Below, piece by piece: positions 18,747 to 27,821 of a DNA stretch of 64,000 bases (within the stretch, counting starts at the first letter, position 1; every line of letters starts with the position of its first letter). The stretch is from Labilibaculum sp. DW002. GTDB taxonomy: Bacteria; Bacteroidota; Bacteroidia; Bacteroidales; Marinifilaceae. Position numbers and translations under genes: made by a program. Below the pieces are notes generated by a model. That model was given only the letters and a program-made list of their open reading frames with translations. It was not told where the DNA came from and did no database searches. The stretch covers positions 186,001-250,000 of the forward strand of contig NZ_JAKJSC010000003.1 in the NCBI RefSeq assembly GCF_029029525.1. The letters run 5' to 3'.

Positions 18747-20660
18747 CTATTCCTTATCAAGAGTTAGTGGAATGGTGTAGCAAACCTGTGTTCCAGTTCG
18801 TTTTGGGTCAACATTTTTCAAATCAATTATTTCAAAATTCATTTTTTTAGATGATTTGAAATTATAAATTTTAACACGATCTAAGGCAATTGAGGTTGCT
18901 ATCGATTTGTGATGTTTGTTCGTATTTTGTTTTTTAGATTCCTCAATACCAACTCCATTATCTTCTATTTGAAAACGGAGCAGTTCTTTGTTGTTGCTAA
19001 GTGATATTTTCACTTTTATTTTTGCGTCTGGTTTATTTCTTAGCATGCCATGAATAAGGGCATTTTCAACAAAAGGTTGTGCTAACATAGGAGGAACAAT
19101 TGTTTGCTCTTGATCTATTGCTTCATCAATTTCGAATTGGTAAGCAATTTCATTCTCAAATCGTAATTTTTGCAATACGATATAGTCTTTTAAAGTTTCT
19201 AACTCCGTTCGCAATGGAACAAACTCTTCTCTCGAATTTTCGAGTATTCCCCTAACTAAACTAGCTAGTCTCGACAAGTAAATGTTAGCATCATCATTTT
19301 TATCATCTAAAATAAAACTTTGAATAGCAGTTAGAGAGTTAAATAAAAAATGAGGATTCATTTGAGTTAATAATACCTTTTGACGTAGATCTAATATTTT
19401 ATGATCTGCTCTTAAACGGTTGATGCGAATGGATACCAGAATAGCAACAGCACCTAATAACATGACAACCATTAAGGTGATAATCCAAGCATTTTTCTTT
19501 GCCAGCTGTAGACTATGTATCTGACTTTCTTGTTGTAATAAGGCAAGTTCTTGTTCTCTTTTTTCAGCTTCATAAGCTGCAGAAAGTTCTTCAAATCGCA
19601 TATCCGCCTGAATTACTTTCAACGAATCTGTTACCTGAATCATTTCACTTTGTCGTAGAAAAGAGTTCTTGTAGTCTCCTGTTTTTTGATAGATATCTGT
19701 TAAAAACTTAAGGATTTCAGCTCTCCATTTCAATAAATCATTCTCAATAGCCATTTCATCTGCCTTCAGGAGGTATTTTTCGGCTAGTTTATATTTTCTT
19801 TGAGCCATTAAAATTCTTCCAAGCTCCAATTTAGCACTTACAATTCCATCTTTATCGCCAATTTTAATTCTAATATCCTCTGCTTTTTTCACATAGATGA
19901 AGGCTGAGTCTAATTTGGCTTGTGAATGAAGTAAAAAACCAATATTAAAGAGTAGTTTCGATTCAAATAAGATATTTCCGACTTTGGAATTTTCATGTAA
20001 TGATTTATTGTAATATTCTAAGCTTGCAGAATATTCCTTTTTTAATTCTGTAATAGCACCCAAATTGCAATAAGCATTTGCAATCTCTTTCGTTTTCTTA
20101 AATTTTATGAAGTTATCTAAAGCGAACTGGTAATATTGCTCTGCTTTTATGAGGTCCTCTCGTTCAAAATATAAATTCCCTAAATTATTGAATACACTGC
20201 CAAGACCTTCTTGATAATTATTCTCTTTATAAATTTGCAGATTGTTAAGGTAATATTCGAGTGCCTTGTCGTATTTACCTTGTTTTCGGTATAGTAAGCC
20301 AATGTTGCCGAGAACTTTACCTACATCAATTTTCGAATTAATTGCTTCGAAATGAGGAATTGCTTTTTCGTAATAAACAAAAGCAGAATCGAAGGTGCCC
20401 GCAAAAAAGTAGTTAATGCCTTGAGCTTTGTATGATTTGGATAATAGTTTAGAGTCCTGAAGTCTTTCTGCGATGCTAATTGCTTGTTGGCATAAACGAA
20501 TACTTTCTTCTAGTGATTTGTTTCGCGATTGAGCAGATGAATCAAGTAGTTCATGTATCTGTTTTACTTCAAGGGAATCCTTGTCAAATGAAATGTTGGA
20601 GAATACACTTGCATTACAGAAAATAAGAATCGTGAATAGATATATTTTCAACTTTCCCAT
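18747..20660 (-). CDS. TPR-containing LytS/YehU-type sensor histidine kinase, copy B
   Basis: The 637-residue paralogue of copy A has the same architecture: signal peptide, TPR array (about 45-345, with DVGKVLGNIGLLYRKQGKYDKALEYYL), a helix-rich linker, one transmembrane helix (AWIITLMVVMLLGAVAILV), and a His_kinase domain with QMNPHFLFNSL, PPMLAQPFVENALIHG and DNGVGIEE. The kinase halves of A and B are nearly the same, while the TPR sensor halves differ much more, which points to duplication followed by sensor divergence. The gap between them is 127 nt. No response regulator gene is nearby. Confidence 0.92.
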   Translation of the reverse strand: MGKLKIYLFTILIFCNASVFSNISFDKDSLEVKQIHELLDSSAQSRNKSLEESIRLCQQAISIAERLQDSKLLSKSYKAQGINYFFAGTFDSAFVYYEKAIPHFEAINSKIDVGKVLGNIGLLYRKQGKYDKALEYYLNNLQIYKENNYQEGLGSVFNNLGNLYFEREDLIKAEQYYQFALDNFIKFKKTKEIANAYCNLGAITELKKEYSASLEYYNKSLHENSKVGNILFESKLLFNIGFLLHSQAKLDSAFIYVKKAEDIRIKIGDKDGIVSAKLELGRILMAQRKYKLAEKYLLKADEMAIENDLLKWRAEILKFLTDIYQKTGDYKNSFLRQSEMIQVTDSLKVIQADMRFEELSAAYEAEKREQELALLQQESQIHSLQLAKKNAWIITLMVVMLLGAVAILVSIRINRLRADHKILDLRQKVLLTQMNPHFLFNSLTAIQSFILDDKNDDANIYLSRLASLVRGILENSREEFVPLRTELETLKDYIVLQKLRFENEIAYQFEIDEAIDQEQTIVPPMLAQPFVENALIHGMLRNKPDAKIKVKISLSNNKELLRFQIEDNGVGIEESKKQNTNKHHKSIATSIALDRVKIYNFKSSKKMNFEIIDLKNVDPKRTGTQVCYTIPLTLDKE

Positions 20661-20689
20661 AATTGATGATATTTAGTGTATTGGTAGAA

Positions 20690-20697
20690 CAAATTTA
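20690..20697 (-). promoter_or_regulatory. candidate -7 element upstream of sensor kinase copy B
   Basis: The minus strand reads TAAATTTG, an exact TAnnTTTG match, 30 nt before the start codon at 20660. The -33 element is not clear. Confidence 0.4.
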
Positions 20698-20795
20698 TAC
20701 TTATGCAAAATAAATAAATTGTTTTGGAAAATGATATGTTGCTTGCCATTAATCCCATTATATATTTATTCTAAATACGATAAATTATTATTCAT

Positions 20796-20829
20796 AAAAA
20801 AAAGCCTGATCATATTGATCAGGCTTTTT
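20796..20829 (-). terminator. rho-independent terminator of the FadL-type porin gene
   Basis: A perfect stem, AAAGCCTGATCA / TGATCAGGCTTT with a 3-nt loop, is flanked by an A-run on the left and T-run on the right, so it can work in both directions. It lies 20 nt after the stop of the minus-strand porin gene. Confidence 0.85.
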
Positions 20830-20848
20830 AACTATAAGAGTATATTTT

Positions 20849-22105
20849 TTATAAATTATATGTTACACCGATACCTGGTAAAAATCCAGTGTTTTGATAT
20901 TCTCCTGCATATCCAGTATTTCCATCAACACCATTGATTTTTTCACCTTTGATATACAATAAAGAAGCATCAACGCTTAATTTATCTGTAAGCATATAAG
21001 AGCAACCTGCTGAGATACCAATTTTGTTCGCGCCAGGAGTTTCAGGAGCATAATATTTATCATTTGTTGGTGTTTCGTCATAATAAAAACCAGCACGTAG
21101 ATCTAATTTCTCATTAGCCGAGTATTGAGCACCAATTCTATAGGTTATAGAATTATCCCATTCTCTTTTATTTAAAGAATTAAGAGCTGCTGCATCTTTT
21201 GAAATAAATTCAAGCTTTTTGTAAACAGACCATTCAACGAAATTTACATCAGCAGATACCAACCACTTTTCATCGATCTGATAAGCAAGCCCTACATTTA
21301 AGCTAGCAGGTAATGGAAGTGTTGCCGCAACTCCGCCATCAGGAAAAACACCCTGTATTTGTGCAGGAAGCGCATCACTAACTGTAAAGTCAGCATCACC
21401 TTCAGAATAATCAAGATCAATATCAACTTTAGAACGGTATGAAATACCAATGTTTAGTTTTTCAGTTGGTTGTAAGAAGATACCTAAGTTATAACCATAT
21501 TTTACTGTGTTACCACTTAACTCAGCTCCCCCATCAGTAATATATGATCCATCTGCAGGATTCATAATAGGAAATGCTTTATTTAATTTAAAGTCACCAT
21601 AAACGATATTTAAGCCAGCACCAACAGACATCCAATCGTTCACTTTATATGAAACAGTTGGTTGGATATAAATGGATTTCATCGTAATTTCCTGAATCAA
21701 ATATTTACCTGCCCATGTTTTTCCAAAGTCAACTTTATTTCCAAATGGCGTGTAAACACCTAAACCAAATGCAAGCTTATCATTAACTTTCATTGATCCA
21801 TATAAATAGAACGGTGTTCCTGTTGGATTATCTGTTTCTTCTAATCCTGGAGCTCCAGGGAATGAACCTGTAAACTCAGTTTTGATTAAGGTTGCAAATC
21901 CTCCTACAGAGAAACTATATTTTGCATCTAGAGTTGCAAGTGCCCCAGGATTAAACTGCATACTACTTGCATCCCAGTTGATGGCAACACCAACATGTCC
22001 CATACCGGTTTGTTTTGCGCCCTGAACATTTACGGCATAGCCTTCAGCTTTTACGCTATAAGTGAAAGCAATAAGAGCTATTGCTAAATAAATTTTTCTT
22101 AACAT
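20849..22105 (-). CDS. OmpP1/FadL family outer-membrane transport protein
   Basis: The 418-residue protein has a signal peptide (LRKIYLAIALIAFTYSVKA) followed by the FadL-type N-terminus EGYAVNVQGAKQTGMGHVGVAINWDASSMQFNPGALA, including the NPA-like motif (NPG here) typical of this family. The rest is beta-strand-rich with repeated GxxYxxNDKLxxxAG-type strands (FLQPTEKLNIGISYRSKVDIDL; YSANEKLDLRAGFYYDET) and ends in an apolar strand (GIGVTYNL). FadL proteins take up hydrophobic compounds such as long-chain fatty acids. It is a single gene with its own terminator. Confidence 0.9.
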   Translation of the reverse strand: MLRKIYLAIALIAFTYSVKAEGYAVNVQGAKQTGMGHVGVAINWDASSMQFNPGALATLDAKYSFSVGGFATLIKTEFTGSFPGAPGLEETDNPTGTPFYLYGSMKVNDKLAFGLGVYTPFGNKVDFGKTWAGKYLIQEITMKSIYIQPTVSYKVNDWMSVGAGLNIVYGDFKLNKAFPIMNPADGSYITDGGAELSGNTVKYGYNLGIFLQPTEKLNIGISYRSKVDIDLDYSEGDADFTVSDALPAQIQGVFPDGGVAATLPLPASLNVGLAYQIDEKWLVSADVNFVEWSVYKKLEFISKDAAALNSLNKREWDNSITYRIGAQYSANEKLDLRAGFYYDETPTNDKYYAPETPGANKIGISAGCSYMLTDKLSVDASLLYIKGEKINGVDGNTGYAGEYQNTGFLPGIGVTYNL

Positions 22106-22326
22106 AGAATTGAAGTTTTAAAATTCGCTGGAAATATAATCCTATTTATAGGTAATGCAAGTTAATATCAACCAAAATTCTTTTAAAAAAGCGACGTGTG
22201 TCAATGAATACGGAATGTATGGATGTATCTAAATTTATACTTAATAGAAGAAGGCTATACTCAGGTACTCGTTTTTATTAAATTATTAATACTTTTAACG
22301 TGAATAATAACTGCTTATTCAAGGAT

Positions 22327-23481
22327 ATGAGTGATAAGTTGAATAAAAAAACTGGAGGTGATTTCGTTTACCAGAGTTTTAAAGAGGGTTATAAGAGTGT
22401 AACACCTTCTTTAATTAACCGTTCATTTGAATGGAATGATAAACAAATCAATATTTTATTAGAATCTGCCATGCTTGAGTTGGGAGAGCTAAACGCCTAC
22501 TCAAAATTTTACCCTCGAATAGATGAACATGTGCCACTTTTTATTGCTCAAGAAGTGCTTGCTTCCAACTTAATCGAAGGAAATAAGAGTAACCTGTATC
22601 AGGTTTTTGTGCCAGAGATATCTAAGAGTTTCAAGGTGAAGTATGCACAAAAAGAAATTACCAACCATATAAAAGCTATACAATGGGGAGTTGGAGAGTT
22701 GACAAAGTTTCCTCTTTCCATACGATTAGTTAAAGAATCACATCGTATTTTATGTGCCGATTTACCAGTTAAAAAAGAATTTGGAGGAAAGTTTAGGCCG
22801 TTTTTTCAAGCAAATGATCTTTTGCTTGAAGATAAAGCAGATTATACGCCACCTAATAAACATGACTTGAAAATATTGATTAATGATGCTAAGTGGTTTT
22901 GGCGTAATGAGGATCTCGAGCTGCCTTATCTTATTAAGATGGCGATTTCACTTTGTCAGTTCGAGACCATACTTCCTTTCCTGGATGGAAATGGGCGAAC
23001 GGCTCGTACTCTTATTCTATTGGAGTTAATTAGTTTGAATTTTTTGTCGAAGCCAATTTTTTGCCTTTCTGCTTTTTTCGAAAAGAATCGATTGGAGTAT
23101 TATCATCGTCTGAATTTGATTCGATCGAGAAATGATGTTGAACAATGGATTCGATTTTTTATCACAGGAATGAATGAAACAGCTATTCACAGTAAGGAGC
23201 TGCTAGGGCGTTTAGAGCAACTAACAGAACACTACGAGTCGGTTATTGAAAATAAGATGGGGGTTAAAAGACGAAATTCTGCAAAACAACTGCTTGCTGA
23301 GTTTTATTCATCCCCATTTATGTCCGTTAATGACATAAAAGAGAAATTAAATTTAAGTTTTCAATCGGCAAATTTGCTTGTAAAAGAATTTGAGTCTACA
23401 AATTTATTGCGCGAACATGTAGGTGCACGTAGAAATAGAATTTTCTATTTGTGGGAGTATTTGGCAATATTCGAAATGTAA
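22327..23481 (+). CDS. Fic family protein lacking the catalytic histidine
   Basis: The 384-residue protein has the Fic layout: an N-terminal helical region with the inhibitory motif SNLIEGN (residues 80-86, form [S/T]xxxEGN), the Fic core, and a C-terminal winged-helix-like region (MSVNDIKEKLNLSFQSANLLVKEFE). Active Fic AMPylators carry HPFxxGNGR; here the motif reads LPFLDGNGRTAR, with Leu216 (codon CTT at 22972) where the catalytic His should be. The rest of the motif is intact, so nucleotide may still bind. I start at ATG 22327, which has AAGGA just upstream; a GTG at 22300 in the same frame would add nine residues. The 221-nt upstream gap shows no clear promoter. Confidence 0.88.
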   Translation: MSDKLNKKTGGDFVYQSFKEGYKSVTPSLINRSFEWNDKQINILLESAMLELGELNAYSKFYPRIDEHVPLFIAQEVLASNLIEGNKSNLYQVFVPEISKSFKVKYAQKEITNHIKAIQWGVGELTKFPLSIRLVKESHRILCADLPVKKEFGGKFRPFFQANDLLLEDKADYTPPNKHDLKILINDAKWFWRNEDLELPYLIKMAISLCQFETILPFLDGNGRTARTLILLELISLNFLSKPIFCLSAFFEKNRLEYYHRLNLIRSRNDVEQWIRFFITGMNETAIHSKELLGRLEQLTEHYESVIENKMGVKRRNSAKQLLAEFYSSPFMSVNDIKEKLNLSFQSANLLVKEFESTNLLREHVGARRNRIFYLWEYLAIFEM

Positions 23482-23493
23482 AATATACGATAC

Positions 23494-23528
23494 AAAAAGA
23501 GCTTGATTTTATTAATCAAGCTCTTTTT
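23494..23528. terminator. bidirectional terminator between the Fic gene and sucCD
   Basis: A perfect 15-nt stem (23494-23508 with 23514-23528) around a 5-nt loop lies between two converging genes. The A-run on one side and T-run on the other let it serve both. Confidence 0.88.
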
Positions 23529-23552
23529 AGTTTTTATATGTTGACTAATTAA

Positions 23553-25595
23553 TTACCCCACTACTTCTTTCATTTTGTTTCCTATATCAGCAGGTGATTT
23601 CACAACGTGGATACCAGCAGCTGCCAGAGCTTTCATCTTCTCTTCAGCTGTACCTTTACCACCAGCGATAATAGCACCTGCATGTCCCATACGTTTCCCC
23701 TCAGGAGCAGTTTGACCAGCGATAAATGCTACAACAGGTTTCTTCACGTTATCAGCGATATAAGCAGCAGCAGTTTCTTCATCTGAACCACCAATTTCAC
23801 CGATAAGAACGATAGCTTCCGTTTCTGGGTCTTCATTCAAAAGCTTGACTGCATCAATATGTTTGGTTCCAATAATTGGGTCACCACCAATACCAATAGC
23901 TGTAGACTGACCAAAACCTGCATTACCTAGTTGGTGAACAGCCTCGTAAGTTAAGGTTCCCGAACGTGAGATAATACCAATCTTACCTGGCTTATGAATA
24001 AAACCTGGCATAATACCAATCTTTGCTACACCTGGCGTAATTACACCTGGGCAGTTAGGCCCAATAAGAGTTGTTTTTGGACGCTTTGAAAGAAACTCAT
24101 GAACATCTACCATATCAAGAGTAGGAATACCCTCGGTAATACATATTACAAGCTCGATACCTGCATCAGCAGCTTCCATAATCGCATCAGCCGCAAATGC
24201 TGGTGGAACAAAAATAACCGAAGCATTAGCTTTTGCAATTTTCACAGCATCTTTTACAGTATCGAAAACCGGTACACTATCCATAAACATTTGCCCACCT
24301 TTACCTGGTGTAACACCTGCAACCACATTGGTGCCGTATTCTATCATTTGTTGGGTATGAAATCCCCCTTCTGAACCCGTAATTCCCTGAACTACTAGTC
24401 TTGTATCTTTATTTACTAATACACTCATTGTGTTGATTGTTTTAAGGGTGGCTACTACTTTTTTAGCTGCATCTTTAAGTTCTGTCGCGGCAATAATATT
24501 CATGCCTGACTCTTCAAGAAGCTTTTTACCTTCTTCAGCATTGGTTCCTTGTAAACGAACAACAATAGGTACTTGAGTATTGATATTTTTGATGGCTTGA
24601 ATAACGCCATTGGCAACACGATCGCAACGAACGATACCACCAAAAATATTAATTAAAACAGCCTTTACATTTTTGTCTGAAAGGATGATACGGAAACCTT
24701 GTTCTACGGTTTCTGCTGATGCTGACCCTCCAACATCAAGAAAGTTAGCTGGCTCACCACCAGTCAATTTAATAATATCCATCGTTCCCATAGCCAAACC
24801 AGCACCATTTACCATACAGCCAATGTTACCATCTAGTTTAATATAGTTAAGACCTGATTGCCCCGCCTCAATTTCCAATGGCTCTTCTTCGTCAAGGTCA
24901 CGAAGTGGAGTCAATGTTTTCTGGCGATACATAGCATTATTATCAAAATCGGCCTTAGCATCCAAAGCGATAACATCACCTTCCTGAGTTACAACCAATG
25001 GGTTAATCTCGAATAGAGAAGCATCCGTTCCCATATAAGCTTTATAAAGCGCAAGGAAGAACTTCACTGCATTCTTAAATGCAGCACCGCTAAGACCTAA
25101 TGCAAAGGCCATTTCTCTAGCCTGGAAAGCCTGTAATCCAACCGCTGCATCAACGGCAACCTTTACAATTTTCTCAGGTGTTTCTTCAGCGACTTTCTCA
25201 ATTTCCATACCGCCTTCGGTAGAAACCATAAAGGTTACCTTCGATGAGGCACGATCAAGAACGATACCCGCATAATACTCATGCTTGATATTCGAAGCTT
25301 CTTCAATCCAAACTTTTTTAACCAAACGTCCTTCAGGACCTGTTTGGTGGGTAATTAGGGTCATCCCTAAAATATCATTCGCATATTGGCTTACGTCTTG
25401 AGCAGTAGGTGCAAACTTAACACCTCCACCTTTTCCGCGGCCTCCTGCGTGAATTTGCGCTTTAACGACTACAGGCAATCCAATTTCTTGAGCTGCTTGC
25501 TCTGCTTCTTTTACCGAGAATGCAATTTTGCTCTCAGGTACAGGAACGCCAAACGACCGTAAAATTTCCTTTGCTTGATATTCGTGAATCTTCAT
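23553..25595 (-). CDS. sucCD: succinyl-CoA synthetase, beta and alpha subunits fused
   Basis: One 680-residue ORF holds both subunits. Residues 1-385 are a complete beta subunit: [19 protein letters not shown], the ATP-grasp region with [29 protein letters not shown], and the CoA-ligase part with [15 protein letters not shown]. Residues 386-389 (TINT) form a minimal linker. Residue 390 is a Met that begins a complete alpha subunit: [20 protein letters not shown], the CoA-binding Rossmann fold, and [13 protein letters not shown] with the phosphorylated His. The enzyme makes succinyl-CoA or drives substrate-level phosphorylation in the TCA cycle. In most bacteria sucC and sucD are separate genes; here the beta stop codon and spacer are absent. 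Confidence 0.93.
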   Translation of the reverse strand: MKIHEYQAKEILRSFGVPVPESKIAFSVKEAEQAAQEIGLPVVVKAQIHAGGRGKGGGVKFAPTAQDVSQYANDILGMTLITHQTGPEGRLVKKVWIEEASNIKHEYYAGIVLDRASSKVTFMVSTEGGMEIEKVAEETPEKIVKVAVDAAVGLQAFQAREMAFALGLSGAAFKNAVKFFLALYKAYMGTDASLFEINPLVVTQEGDVIALDAKADFDNNAMYRQKTLTPLRDLDEEEPLEIEAGQSGLNYIKLDGNIGCMVNGAGLAMGTMDIIKLTGGEPANFLDVGGSASAETVEQGFRIILSDKNVKAVLINIFGGIVRCDRVANGVIQAIKNINTQVPIVVRLQGTNAEEGKKLLEESGMNIIAATELKDAAKKVVATLKTINTMSVLVNKDTRLVVQGITGSEGGFHTQQMIEYGTNVVAGVTPGKGGQMFMDSVPVFDTVKDAVKIAKANASVIFVPPAFAADAIMEAADAGIELVICITEGIPTLDMVDVHEFLSKRPKTTLIGPNCPGVITPGVAKIGIMPGFIHKPGKIGIISRSGTLTYEAVHQLGNAGFGQSTAIGIGGDPIIGTKHIDAVKLLNEDPETEAIVLIGEIGGSDEETAAAYIADNVKKPVVAFIAGQTAPEGKRMGHAGAIIAGGKGTAEEKMKALAAAGIHVVKSPADIGNKMKEVVG

Positions 25596-26114
25596 TCTTA
25601 GTTAATTTTTTTTGTTAGGCTTGGAAAAGACCTGCGTATTCTGTGTTTATTGTTTTAGTTGATTTTGAACAGGTAAGCAAGTCGGTAACAATTAATACTT
25701 AAATGGTTAATTTTTTAATGAACCTAAATATATAAATAACTGAATGAATATAAAAAGGACATTTGATGGAAATTTAAAAGAGTTTTGAATCTTTTTGTTT
25801 TTTGAATTTTTGGACTTGGTTTCAATTGAAGAGAATTACCCAAAATAGGATCACTTGTTGTTGGATGGATTCAATTTTTAGTAAGATTGAATCACATGCT
25901 TGCAAGAAAACATGTAAAAACTTCCATTTATCGAATAAAAAGAAGATTCTCCCGATAAAATGTGTGTTGTACGTGTGAGATTTAGTAATTTCAAACTCAA
26001 AGCAAAAAATCTAATAGAATTAGTTATTTGTCTTAAGTGGCCATGAGAGATAAAAATTTTATTATGATGATTATTTGTTTTATTTTTAATCAGTAAATTA
26101 AATGATATAGAAAT
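25596..26114. other. 519-nt intergenic region with inverted repeats
   Basis: This gap between divergent transcripts holds no convincing ORF. Two adjacent inverted repeats stand out: GATTCAAT / ATTGAATC (25868-25875 with 25886-25893) and ACATG / CATGT (25895-25899 with 25911-25915), with the palindrome CTTGCAAG inside the second. Both flanking promoters should lie here, but I see no exact TTTG/TAnnTTTG pair. Confidence 0.4.
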
Positions 26115-26510
26115 ATGAACACATATTATAACAAGGTAAAAGAATACCTTTTGAATTTAGAATTCAATATTGTACAGGAAGATACAGCAGAAGAACTATT
26201 TGTTGTTGAAAATCCTGATGGTGGAATCGCTAATTTGATAATTGATTGTGAAGATCCAATTTTAATTATTGAAGGATTGCTTTTCGAATTAACGGAAGAG
26301 AATCCAGAAGTTTATAAATCATTATTAAAAAAGAATAGAGAAATTGTTCACGGGGCTTTTGTTTTAGACGAGTCTGGGAAAAAAATAATTTTCCGTGATA
26401 CGCTTCAGTTAGAGAATTTAGATCAGAACGAATTGGAGGCAACTTTAAATTCATTAGAATTGTTGTTGAGCGAGTTTTCTGAAGAGATTATTTCATATTC
26501 AAAATCATAA
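26115..26510 (+). CDS. YbjN/DUF2170-like small acidic protein
   Basis: The 131-residue acidic protein has no signal or membrane segment. Its layout, with an N-terminal helix (YNKVKEYLLNLEF), a beta sheet (ELFVVENPDGGIANLIIDCEDPILIIEG) and the pattern LLKKNREIVHGAFVLDESGKKIIFRDTLQLENLD, resembles the type III chaperone-like fold of YbjN and DUF2170 proteins. In E. coli a DUF2170 protein (YjfI) starts the yjfIJK operon, followed by a PspA homologue, and here too PspA follows directly (17 nt). I infer it is the first gene of the stress cluster and may act as a chaperone or adaptor. The family call is by pattern only. Confidence 0.65.
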   Translation: MNTYYNKVKEYLLNLEFNIVQEDTAEELFVVENPDGGIANLIIDCEDPILIIEGLLFELTEENPEVYKSLLKKNREIVHGAFVLDESGKKIIFRDTLQLENLDQNELEATLNSLELLLSEFSEEIISYSKS

Positions 26511-26527
26511 CTTTAAATAAGATACAA

Positions 26528-27232
26528 ATGGGAATTTTTGGTAGATTATTCAATGTGGGCAAAGCAGAAGCTCACTCCGCTATAGATAAATTAGAAGATC
26601 CGATTAAGATGACCGAACAGGGAATCAGAGATCTCAAAAAAGATTTAGATAAAAGTTTACAAGCTTTGGCTGAAGTGAAGGCTTTAGCAATTCGAAGCAA
26701 GAGAGACTTGAATGAGCAAAAGTCGATGGCAAAGAATTACGAGCAAAAAGCAATGTTATTATTGCAAAAAGCTGAAAAAGGTGATTTGGAAATGTCGGAA
26801 GCAGAACGCTTAGCAACCGAGGCCTTGGCTAGAAAAGAAGAAGCTGTTTCTAATGCTTCAAGATCGCAGGAAGAAGTGAGTAAATTCGATACTAACATTA
26901 GTCAGTTAGATACGAATGTGAAGAAATTAAAATCAACGATTACTCGCTATGAGAATGAATTGAGAACTTTAAAAGCTCGTGCTCGTGTAAGTCAAGCGAC
27001 TTCGAAAATTAACAAGCAACTTTCTGGAATTGATAGTTCTGGTACGGTTGGAATGTTAGAGAAAATGAAAGACAAAGTAGCTCAGCAAGAAGCTATGGCT
27101 GAAGCTTACGGCGATATTGCTTTTGAAAATCGTAGTTTAGATGATGAAATTGATGCAACTTTAAGCGATACTAATGTTAAAGCATCAAATGCATTGGAAG
27201 AGCTAAAAGCAAAAATGAAAAATAAAGAATAG
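26528..27232 (+). CDS. pspA: PspA/IM30 (ESCRT-III-like) family protein
   Basis: The 234-residue, almost wholly helical protein starts MGIFGRLFNVGKAEAHSAIDKLEDPIKMTEQGIRDL, the typical amphipathic helix and IDKxEDPxKM motif of PspA/IM30, and continues in long coiled coils. PspA proteins polymerise on stressed inner membranes and limit proton leak. The C-terminal helices are present (SLDDEIDATLSDTNVKASNALEELKAKM). It is the second gene of the cluster and its best-known member, which supports reading the whole locus as a membrane-stress response. Confidence 0.93.
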   Translation: MGIFGRLFNVGKAEAHSAIDKLEDPIKMTEQGIRDLKKDLDKSLQALAEVKALAIRSKRDLNEQKSMAKNYEQKAMLLLQKAEKGDLEMSEAERLATEALARKEEAVSNASRSQEEVSKFDTNISQLDTNVKKLKSTITRYENELRTLKARARVSQATSKINKQLSGIDSSGTVGMLEKMKDKVAQQEAMAEAYGDIAFENRSLDDEIDATLSDTNVKASNALEELKAKMKNKE

Positions 27233-27262
27233 CTGTTTTTACAAATTTGAACGAAATTAAAA

Positions 27263-27799
27263 ATGGGATTAGCCGATTTTTTTAAACGGAAACAGCCGAA
27301 GTATGACAGCACCAATATCCGGGTTACCGACCTGGATGTTGGTTTTGTTTTTGAATACGATCTGGAAAGCTGGGAAGTGCAAGCGAGTTATGAGTACGAT
27401 TGGGGAGATAATTATTTCTCTAAAGAATACAAAATTAACAATGGAACTAGGACACTTTATCTGGCAGTTGAAGATGATGATGAGATTAGCTTGTCGATCT
27501 CCGATAAAATTAAAGTTCGAGAATTAGGCGAGAATGTTCTAAACGATTTAATGAACCTTCAGAAAGCGCCAACAACTCTTATTTATAAGGACACAAAGTA
27601 TTTTTTCGAAAAGGAATCGCCAGGTTATTTTAATGATACCGCTCGTGGAGAAGAGTGGGTAGAGTTTATCTCTTGGGACTTTGAGGATGAATCTGGAGAA
27701 AATATTATCACAATTGAACAATGGGATGAAAAGGAATTTGAAGCTTCTGCTGGAAAAGCCATCAAGGAATTTGAAATTTCTAATATTCTACCGAAATAA
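27263..27799 (+). CDS. DUF4178 domain-containing protein
   Basis: The 178-residue soluble protein starts GLADFFKRKQPKYDSTNIRVTDLDVGFVFEYDLESWEVQASYEYDWGD, which fits the DUF4178 family: a beta-rich domain beginning with a statement-like xLxVGxxxxYDxxxWxVxxxxxYxW pattern. DUF4178 genes recur next to PspA homologues, DUF350 proteins and spermidine synthase-like genes in many bacteria, as they do here. No catalytic residues can be named. It lies 30 nt after pspA and 22 nt before the next gene. Confidence 0.82.
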   Translation: MGLADFFKRKQPKYDSTNIRVTDLDVGFVFEYDLESWEVQASYEYDWGDNYFSKEYKINNGTRTLYLAVEDDDEISLSISDKIKVRELGENVLNDLMNLQKAPTTLIYKDTKYFFEKESPGYFNDTARGEEWVEFISWDFEDESGENIITIEQWDEKEFEASAGKAIKEFEISNILPK

Positions 27800-27821
27800 T
27801 TTATAACCCAAAATTATAAAC

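Noticed and set aside
20719-20937. 72-residue hydrophobic ORF on the plus strand
   Set aside because: It runs across a terminator and into the antisense of the FadL-type gene; no start signal and AT-rich composition explain it.
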